Shown here: positions 56,125 through 64,000 of the stretch, piece after piece
How positions within the stretch are numbered: the stretch's first letter is position 1
Layout: every line of letters starts with the position of its first letter
NCBI GenBank assembly: GCA_023052935.1
Contig: CM041292.1
Coordinates: forward strand, 91,123,169-91,187,168
Length of the DNA: 64,000 nucleotides
From: Piezodorus guildinii
Taxonomy: Eukaryota > Arthropoda > Insecta > Hemiptera > Pentatomidae
Reading direction: 5' to 3'
Position numbers and translations under genes: made by a program
Notes under the pieces: model-generated
The model's database searches: none
Told to the model about the DNA's origin: nothing
Seen by the model: only the letters and a program-made list of their open reading frames with translations

Positions 56125-56945
56125 TATTACTTTCACTTATCAGTATGAAATATATAGTAAGGGAAAGTATTGCGATCGTGAAAATTTTCGGATAGCAGTT
56201 TTCAACGGAAACACACGTTTTAGGGTCCCCTGAGTCCAAAAGTTCTGCGAAAATGAAATTTTATATTCAAGGCATCTGTACGCCCGAGATATTACAGAAA
56301 CTTGTTCACCTTTTTACGATTTTCTCAGAAACAGATCTAACGATTTTGGATGAACTCTATCTATCGATGTAAAATTAGATGGGCTTTAATATGATGTAGG
56401 TTTTATTCTGATTGAAATATTCTGAGAGGCCTTAAATGCCGAAATTTGAAAATTTCTACCTCTAAAGTACCTTTAATTTTTTAGATACTAAAAAAATTAC
56501 ACTATAATATGGCTATCAACGATAAAAAACTGGTAAATATATAAGTTGAACGAAGTCAATCTCTAACTAAAGGAGAAAACTGCAAAAATATATTTTTAAT
56601 GCAATTTTTCGTTTTCGAACATAGGAACAGTAATATAGATGTGTAATATACCGTTGGAATTCCAATGATTTTAGAAAAAATATTTTCTTTTAAAAAGGCT
56701 CTTAAAAGTTAATAAAGAGTGACGAAAAGCCGTTAAAACTAACTGATTATTATTTCACATAATAATATAATAGAATTTTTAATAAAACACGTGTTTCTAT
56801 AGAAATTCAATTTGATTAATTCTTTATTAGTTTCACTCATTTTTATCTTTAACTGTATTTGAAAATTCTATGATATATTTTAACAAAGGCGGTAAGTGAA
56901 AGTCGTGTGTTGCTCGCACCAGATTTTTTTTTTTTTTTAAGGAAT
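56125..56945 (+). repeat. Repeat R-A, copy 6, near full length
   Basis: About 820 bp, best described with the copy at 62150. Left boundary TACTTTCACTTATCAGTATG. It goes through AAAGTATTGCGATCGTGAAA, CAGTTTTCAACGGAAACACA, TAGGGTCCCCTGAGTCCAAA, GATGTAGGTTTTATTCTGAT, ATAAAAAACTGGTAAATATA and TAGATGTGTAATATACCGTT. Right boundary GGCGGTAAGTGAAAGTCGTG, then GTTGCTCGCACCAGA and a T run. No long open frame. Confidence 0.75.
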
Positions 56946-58320
56946 TAATCCTAAAGAATAATTTGCTAAGAAATTTTACCCTGTTGGAAAAAGAAGGATA
57001 AATTGGTCTATAATAAAAACTAATTATAGGAACAGCAAAATATTTCTTATTGCAGTAATGGGTGGATATTGTCAAAAGTTTCTATGTTTATTTTAACGAT
57101 AACCGGACAAAAAAAAAAAGAAATTGTTGTAAAACATGTATGAAATTAGACTTGTATAGAAAAAAAACATTCCTTTACGATTCCCCCAACATTTCAAATT
57201 TCTTTTCAACAAGAAAAAAATAAATAAATAAATTAACGATTAAGTTCTTTAGAAGTTCTCATATAGTTGCTCGGTATTTATTAAGTATCTCCTCGATAGT
57301 CATGTTTATTTCTACAGAGTAATATTCTGAATGCCATTTTCTAAGAACTTTTACTGTTCTCGGGATTACTATCTGCTGTCGTGAATCACCCCAGTTCGGT
57401 CCATTCTACGACCCTTGAATTTCTCTTCCTTTCCTGCAACGGTCACAGACTGTAGATGAAGTTTATGAATCCTTAAAACCCTAACAATAATGCTTTAAAT
57501 AATCATTAATAAATAAATAAAAGCAGCCTAAAGCAATCAATGATCTGCCTCGCATGTGTTCGTCAGACCATATTACAAAATATTAAGACATATCTGTTTC
57601 ATAGCTCATTACATAGCCGAAGTTCAATAATGATTAATCATTTATTATTGACATTCTGGATGTAGGTCTTGCATGAGATAAGCGAAAACTAGGATTTTCG
57701 CCAGAAGAAAAGCATAATTTTGCCCATTTTTCTATCTTCTCCTTGCAATGTTTATCTTTATCCTCTTCAACAAAAGTCAGCAGTATTGTAATGACTTATT
57801 AAGCTAACCCATTTTAATGTTTAAATTAAGGTTTAAATGGTAGAAACTAGTAATATTTAAACAAATATTTTTGAAACCTTACTTTGGTTCAAACATCTAA
57901 GTAAACAACACAGTTCCTTACATGATGTCATAGATCGTTTGGAAAGAAACGATTTGGCTGTGAAAACAATTATGGAATTAATTAATTAGAGGAGGAAATG
58001 AAAATTATGAAGCAATGTATATAATAATATTAATTTAATTGTAATTTGGCATATTATTTTAAATTATTACATTCTAAGTAAAGATAAGGAAAAATATTGT
58101 TTTTAATATTAAATGTTAAAAGTGAAATAATGTATTACCTTAATCCAGTAGATAATGACAAGCAGACAATGATAGTTCAGCCTATAGGAAATATTTTTGA
58201 AATGTGACAGAATATATTTTTATATGTGCAATATAAAGAAATGATTGAAGGTATGTAAAATGTTTTATAACAATGTCAAAACAAATGTCGATTATCTGTT
58301 AATTTTAGAATAAATGATAG
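56946..58320. other. No gene recognised
   Basis: AT-rich, no landmarks. Confidence 0.35.
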
Positions 58321-58324
58321 GATC

Positions 58325-58350
58325 CTTGATAATGGCATAGGCCGAAACGT
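58325..58350 (+). repeat. Hammerhead-like core motif (degenerate)
   Basis: CTTGATAATGGC, AUA loop, GGCCGAAACG. It resembles the cores at 6830 and 59647 but two conserved core bases differ (C3 to U and G8 to A). A tract AAGAGAAATAAAGGC follows, as at the foldback repeats. Confidence 0.25.
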
Positions 58351-58658
58351 AGAAAGAGAAATAAAGGCATCTTGAGGTAAAATGGATCGTTTTTTTTTGT
58401 TTTTGTTTTTTAAAGAACCTAGAAATAGATTTATTCACTCAAACAGATTTCAATCATGATAAAAAAGGTAGATAAATAAGTTTATGGACGTAGATGTGGT
58501 GCAGTACAATGTCTATTGTTTGGTGTCTTACAACGCTGAGGACTCCACTACACAACTTCTTGACCCAACACAAACTTTCCGTGTCCTCTAAAGAGTGAAG
58601 GTAGAATTGCAATTTTCTAAAAACTAATTAACCATTTTTGATCCTTAACATTTGTAAG

Positions 58659-58751
58659 ACGGGTTGAACAATGAACCGACTCCGGCCGGATCTGAAGCTG
58701 TTGAAGGAGATGAAGTGATAAATAAGTTGGGAAGACCGCAAGATGAATCGG
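58659..58751 (+). other. Candidate host exon (unassigned)
   Basis: A 93-base GC-rich segment in AT-rich DNA. It is bounded by an acceptor-like CATTTGTAAG and a donor-like GGTGAAAGCC. The frame reads GLNNEPTPAGSEAVEGDEVI then NKLGRPQDES, an acidic, Pro/Gly-containing linker-like composition. It begins and ends in phase 1. Past the donor the frame runs into hydrophobic AT-driven sequence, which supports an exon edge there. Gene unknown. Confidence 0.3.
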
Positions 58752-58754
58752 GTG

Positions 58755-59503
58755 AAAGCCTTGGGAGTTGCTTCTTTTTCCCACTGTGCTACCTATTTTT
58801 TTTTTCTCTGTTCCTTTCTGCCCTCATGACCCATCTATTTATTTTATGTTTAGATCTTATTATTTTTTTGTTAACACAAGAAAATGGGAAAAAGAAAACT
58901 TATACTATTCATTGTTGTTTCAACATATTTTAAAAGTTCTGGGAAATTGTAATCGAAGCGAAAGAATCTTCTTTGGAGTATTTTAACAGTAGTTTTATCC
59001 TTGCTTCTAAATCAGTTTCTTATATCCCTGCTTAACTAAAATTTAATAGATTCCAGCTTGTAGCTTGATTAAACAAATCGTGATTTCACGCTATTTCTGA
59101 AAATTATTCTTAATTGGGGCCAAGTAAAATAAATTATAAAAATTCTTACCTAATCCTTTAGTGAAATGATCTTTTAAAACGTAAACTATTATAAAGATTT
59201 TATTGCTGTAAAATTATTGAGTTCAAATCTGCATGTATACGCTGAACTATCCGTGGAAGAGCAGTAGTTCCAAGTGATAACTTAAATTCAGGGTGGTTCT
59301 TTCAAAGAAAATTGGTAGACTGTATAGATTTAGAAAAAATAAAATAATGAAAGTAAACAACAAGTCACAATACATTTATTTAACTAAAATTACATATAAA
59401 AACATAAGAAACAAATTAACATAATAAAACTGATATAAGAAACGAAATTAACCTAATTAAAAATATTTAACCATAGTGGATATAATTAGTTGACCGTTGA
59501 GAA
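58755..59503. other. No gene recognised
   Basis: AT-rich, no landmarks. Confidence 0.35.
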
Positions 59504-59753
59504 TACTAAAAGGAATTAGTCCGGATTGCAGTTAATGAATGAAACAATTGAGTAGTTTCAACCATTTATTTTTTTCCAACGGGCGTTTGGTAGGCGAATG
59601 GAAACTAATTTCCATACTACTAGTTTCTATCCGCCTACAATATGCCCTGATGATGACCCACAATTAGGGTCGAAAAGTTGGCAAAAAATAAATGGTTGAA
59701 ACTACACAATTGTTTCATTCACTGATCGCTACCCGCACTAATTCCTTTTAGTA
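59504..59753. repeat. Foldback repeat with hammerhead-like core
   Basis: Outer arms of 77 bases (59504-59580 and 59677-59753), about 85% complementary, share ACTAAAAGGAATTAG, GAATGAAACAATTG and GTAGTTTCAACCATTTATTT. Inside is a second inverted pair (about 59589-59609 and 59620-59640; TAGGCGAATGGAAACTA and its partner). At 59647-59676 lies CTGATGA followed by a 5-bp stem (GACCC/GGGTC) with loop ACAATTA, then GAAAA. This is a hammerhead core with one extra U between CUGAUGA and the stem. The arrangement suggests inverted terminal repeats of a Penelope-like element or a derivative. Confidence 0.5.
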
Positions 59754-60900
59754 AACATATTTAAGAAATTATGAGAAACAAATTTAACCTAATTAAATAC
59801 TTAAATATTTTACAAATATAGGAATCAAAATTAACCTCATTAAACAAATTTAAGAAATTAAATGTTTCAATAATAGTTAAAGATAGGCTTTACATACAAT
59901 TTACGTATTAATTATTCGACATTATATTTACGTAAACGAAGTCCTGTCGAATGTTGAAGAAATCGAGGGCGGCTCTTCCAAGTTCCATGAGAAGAAGAAG
60001 AAATACGTTTGCAAACGTTCCGAGTTCGTTGAGAGTAGATTTGGGTCCATATATGGCATAGCCTCACCTCTCAGACGCTATCTTAACACACCCCGAGTCG
60101 TTAATAAAACAATTGAAGTCCGAAATTATTCTATTGTCTCTCTCTCTGCTATATATATATTTCTGTTCGTGGCAAAAACTTATAATTCTATTTAAAATAA
60201 GTATATTTTAAAACAAATGTAACATAATGGTAAATACAAACAACGATCTTATGATAAATATCATAAAAAAATTATGGATTTTTCTATTTTCAATTAAACA
60301 GCCATAAAAAACCTAATCAGACCATAACATATGACGTGAACACTGCATGTTTTAGAAATCTTTGTTGTTTTTTATTGAATCCAACTAGCTATTGTACAAG
60401 AACATTATGACAAGGATGCATGCGTCTTGAATTGGTAGTGGTGAGGCTGAAACGTCCGTTAAGTTGGACTTATTCCTGTACATTCTTTATTCAATCAATT
60501 GTTTCTCCTTATAGAACTTTCTAGTTTTGCTATGGAAATCTAAAATGGAGGAACATTCATAGAAGCAACCCTTCCGTTACTTTATTTTCTCAGGGCCCAA
60601 TAGACTACTCTCAGTGAAGATGTAAGGCAAAGCAGTATCTTATTGCATAACCGAATTACTGGCAGGTTTCCTCAGCTATTAATCTACCAACCTCTACCTA
60701 TCTGAAAAGGCCTGCGAGGAGTACCTATAATCAAGCCGAGCTGAAACCTATTAGCTCTAGCAGTCACTTGTTATTAGCCCATCACTAAGACATTCTCTCC
60801 ACTCCATCTCTGAGTTTTCCCTCCTATATTCATGTGAAAACCACCTTTGCGCCAACGACCACTGAAAATTCATACAGATGTTTTTGGTATCTAGAAGGAA
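59754..60900. other. No gene recognised
   Basis: AT-rich to 60500. A mid-GC stretch at 60590-60890 has no convincing frame. Confidence 0.35.
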
Positions 60901-60904
60901 GTAA

Positions 60905-61100
60905 TTCTTAACTCGCCGTTGAAAGCTAATCTGGGTGGTTTCTCGGCCTCGGGCGGTGAGGGCGAAGGAATTATAACCCTGGCACCAAGACGCGAACTCG
61001 TAATTATTTTAACTTTGTCAGTTCTGTTACCAGGTTGCTGTGCAACGCGTAGACTGTTCACGCTTGTTAACCCACTCAGCAACTCCGCTCCCCAATCATC
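60905..61100 (-). mobile_element. SINE-4 copy
   Basis: Minus strand: A box region GGAGTTGCTGAGTGGGTTAA (about 61067-61086), B box TTACGAGTTCGCGTCTTGG (about 60985-61003), and between them about 65 bases including GCACAGCAACCTGGTAACAG. The body has CCGCCCGAGGCCGAGAAACC, shared with the copy at 14768-14990. Opposite-strand open frames here are shadows. Confidence 0.6.
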
Positions 61101-62149
61101 AGTTTTTCTAATGTCTTGAATTTCTTTATTCCCATGCAGCTCGCTCTAGTTTTAATTATTAAGAAGTTATTCCAAATCTTTAGTTTTCATCCCCTCACAA
61201 GTTTGATGGTCACCTTGTTAAGAGGTTAGTATATAAGTAGGTTGCTTGTATACATCATAGTACATAGCAAGCTTTCTGAATATTATATTGCCTTCAGTAT
61301 CGAATACTTCCATTTGTAATACAGTGTACTTCCAGTTGTAATACTTGCGTAATCAGATACTTACAATTATTTATTTTTCTCCTCTAAGAAGAAAAACTGG
61401 CTTTATTATCACGCTAGGTCATTTTTATTTGCCTAGTGGTTGTCAATTTCTTATGAGGTGGAACGCCCAGAAACGTTAAGTTAATATATTATACAAGTAT
61501 ATCAGCGGAACATTTATCTTTAAGTGTATTCATGGTTTGAAGGTCTAATCAGCTAAATAAGCTACCGTTCCAAGGTAGCTCAAATAAAATATATTGTATC
61601 AGTTTTTCAATTATAAAAAAGGAATGCCAATAACAGAAAGTTATAACAAACTTTCACAAACCATTGTCCTAAATTAGCGGTTGCCTAATAAAATAGCTAA
61701 CATGTTGATATCAGATGTATCTAATTCCAAACAGTTTATGGTATGGAATACAAAGAGGGAAGCCACACGATTGCTGCTCACAGGCTAACTGCTGCCATAT
61801 TGTATAACGGGGGGGTGAGTTTCTAGACCGCTGCCTTCCCAATTAAATCCAGTCACTGGATTACTGAACTTGTCTGTTAAGGACCGTTCTATTGATTGTC
61901 GAGGCTGTGACCTTATAGAGATAAATTTATTTTTATTAACCACATTTATCTTTTCTTTTTTCAACGTAGTTTTCTTATTAGGCGTTGGGAAAACACTGTA
62001 TCTGGTTGTTCCCAGTTTCAAAGTCCGTTTCAGAAGTTGAAATGTGTTTTAAGCTAGAGTTTTCAACGAAGCTCTTAGCATTTTTATGGTAACAAGCTAA
62101 TAATATTATTTGTACAGTATAGGTACGAAATGTTTTTCAATCATTATGA
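61101..62149. other. No gene recognised
   Basis: No element landmarks. The 78-codon minus frame at 61785-62021 has no recognisable features. Confidence 0.35.
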
Positions 62150-63085
62150 TCACTTTAACTATATATTACTTTTACTTACCTATAAATGGAATACGAGTAT
62201 ATAGTAACGGAAAGTATTGCTATCGTGAAAATTTTCGAATTCCAGTTTTCAACGGAAATATGCGTTATAGGATCCTCTGAGTCCAAATGATCAAGCCCCG
62301 CAAAAAGGTCTGTGTGTGTGAGTGTGATAATTCTAGCAGGAAAACGAATAGTCGTACAATACTGAAATTTCATATTTAAGACAACTATACGCCCGAGATG
62401 TTACAGCAACTTTTTTATCAATATCGGCTAACCAGAAGACCCACTTTAAACTATACATTTTGCACCTATTTAGGATTTTCTCAAAAAGGGCTTTGACGAT
62501 TTTGATTAAACGCGCTAAATCGATGTAAAATCGAGCGGGCGTCAATACCATGTAGGTTTCTTTCTGATTAAAATAGCCTGACAGGTCTTAAATGCCGATA
62601 TTTCAAAATTTCTTCCTCTAAAGTACCTTTAATTTTATAGTTTTTATGAAATTGGCCATATCACCTGATTAGGATTGATAAAAAACTGGTAAATATATAA
62701 GTTGAACGAATTACATACCCAACTAATGGAAATAACTAAAGAAATATTTTTTTAATGCAATTTTCCGTTTTTGAACTTTAAGAACAGAAATATACTTGTA
62801 TAATATACCTTTGGAATGCCAAAGATTTTAGAAAAAATATCTTATACTTACAATTGTAAAAGTTAACGGGGAGTGTTGAAAAGCTAATAAAACAAACTAA
62901 TTGTGTAGGTAATAATATAATAGATTATTTAATAAAACGCATGTTTCTTTTAAAATCCAATGTAAATAATTCTTTAAAAATTTATTTTCGTTTCTAGATT
63001 TGTTTAAAAATTCTTAAATTGATATAAATTACGGAGGTAAGTGAAAGACGTGTGTTGCCCACCAGATTTTTTTTTTTTTTTTAGG
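62150..63085 (+). repeat. Repeat R-A, copy 7, near full length
   Basis: About 930 bp. Left boundary ACTTTTACTTACCTATAAAT. It has an extra segment with TCTGTGTGTGTGAGTGTGAT that is also present, in complement, in copy 4 at 30.5 kb but not in the 56-kb copy. Right boundary GGAGGTAAGTGAAAGACGTG, then GTTGCCCACCAGA and a T run. The left (TACTTACC) and right (GGTAAGTG) boundary motifs are inverted to each other. No long open frame. Confidence 0.75.
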
Positions 63086-63334
63086 TATATACTACTTTCA
63101 AGAGATCTTTTGTGGTAGAGGAGAGTTTAACATCTTTAACAATTCCGATTAAGGCAATCAGGACGAGTTATTCTACAGGTTAACAACCTATTCTATCCAG
63201 AGTGGGAAGATCAAGATTGTTTTCGTTGGTCACCATTGAGAAATGAATCTTTCTCATACTTCTGAATGTAGGATAAGATCCATCAATGGACTTTACTTTA
63301 AGCGATCCCTTTTTGAATTGTAAAGATACAAATA

Positions 63335-63335
<1 letters not shown>

Positions 63336-63366
<31 letters not shown>
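63336..63366. repeat. (TA)n and T tract
   Basis: Short ATATAT run followed by about 15 T bases. On the minus strand this is the A-rich 3' tail of the next LINE. Confidence 0.75.
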
Positions 63367-64000
63367 ATCATCATTTATTTAAAATTACAACTGTATTAGT
63401 TAATACATCAAGTAAATTAGCTAAATTAAAAAAGACATGAAGAGTAAATGCCGACTGGCACCACTCCGCTGGGTAATCTAAACTAGAAGGTCTCGAGGCC
63501 ATCTTCTTTTCAGACGCCTCGAAGGATTATTAGGAATGGAAGAGGAAGCAAGGATTGAAACTAGTGGGTTAGAGTGGGAGTGGAGTTTTTCATGGAAGGA
63601 TTGATACCTGGTTCTGACCAAATAAAAACATATGGGATATTAAGGTCTTTATGTATGAGTTTATTCGTGACAATCTAAGTGGATTGTAAGGATTGAATAC
63701 GGGAAGAATTTGATGGTTTAGTTGAGTCCCAGAGCTCAACTTCGTAAGTCCAGATAGGCCTTATGATGGTGATATAGATGAGCCTTTTGTAGGTAAGTGG
63801 AAGGTTAGAGCTTCTGTCCTGTAAGTGTTGAAGTAAACGAAAACGACAGGCTGTTTCTTGTCGTTTCAGTCTTGTGTGCGGATTACATGTTAAACGTTTG
63901 TGAAGTAGGAATCCTAGATAACGAATCTGTTCAACCGGTACAAGTGGAATATTATTAAAGAATACTGTAGGTAATTATGTCATAGGTTTATGACGAATGG
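63353..64000 (-). mobile_element. Jockey-type LINE, 5' end beyond the window
   Basis: Minus-strand 3' UTR and C-terminal RT, continuing past the window edge. Landmarks: the terminal block GAGGCGTCTGAAAAGAAGAT, the FNPYNPL region, a GLSGLTKL-type stretch corresponding to RPIWTYG in a shifted frame, and ACGTTTAACATGTAATCCGC (the LTWNPHTRL region). Stops and frameshifts are frequent. Confidence 0.65.

Noticed and set aside
60440..60470. A further hammerhead-like site (GAGGCTGAAACGTCCG)
   Set aside because: GAAACGTC is present but no CUGANGA or stem II partner lies upstream at the right distance.
60891..61119. Opposite-strand frames of 63 and 66 codons
   Set aside because: Both lie within a SINE-4 copy and its tRNA-like head.

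Overview
The window reads as AT-rich eukaryotic, almost certainly arthropod and most likely insect, nuclear DNA. There is no compact bacterial-style gene layout. Open frames are short and mostly chance. Recognisable coding matter comes from transposable elements: several non-LTR retrotransposon lineages, mariner transposase remnants, and SINEs with RNA polymerase III A and B boxes. The species cannot be named from the sequence. I saw no complete host gene, rRNA, functional tRNA or CRISPR array. The window is probably intergenic or deep intronic.

Layout. 1-6500: an intact SINE-1 (481-778) with 12-bp target duplications, an unclassified repeat called here R-A, and nested LINE 3' ends. 6600-15300: a foldback repeat with a hammerhead-like core, two endonuclease-RT type LINE remnants, a small mariner-type MITE, and a jockey-type LINE broken by a SINE-4. 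15900-32000: a hAT-like non-autonomous element, SINE-2 and SINE-3 copies, an RNase H-bearing LINE inserted into a SINE-2 with a 13-bp duplication, AT microsatellites and a solo mariner end. 32250-35500: a 5'-truncated LINE whose 5' junction carries an inverted copy of its own target flank, then another jockey-type copy. 36600-39150: an internally deleted mariner with both terminal repeats, and a second mariner lineage. 41900-42900: a cluster of a degenerate 20-nt motif in both orientations. 44000-44750: two SINE-3 copies in opposite orientation around a (TA)n tract. 46500-46880: a third mariner lineage. 48000-53470: several jockey-type copies, including a young 1.5-kb minus-strand copy with an uninterrupted RT frame. 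56100-64000: two near-complete R-A copies, a second foldback with a hammerhead-like core, a SINE-4, and a jockey-type copy running off the window end.

A few short patches of higher GC look coding-like and may be host exons or decayed transposon genes: 3259-3411, 4874-5164, 9155-9313, 13087-13257, 18525-18645, 44931-45080, 58659-58751. None could be assigned a function.

The elements do not form a pathway. The likely functional link is parasitism: SINEs and truncated LINE copies depend on RT from active LINE relatives, and the deleted mariner would depend on transposase supplied from elsewhere.
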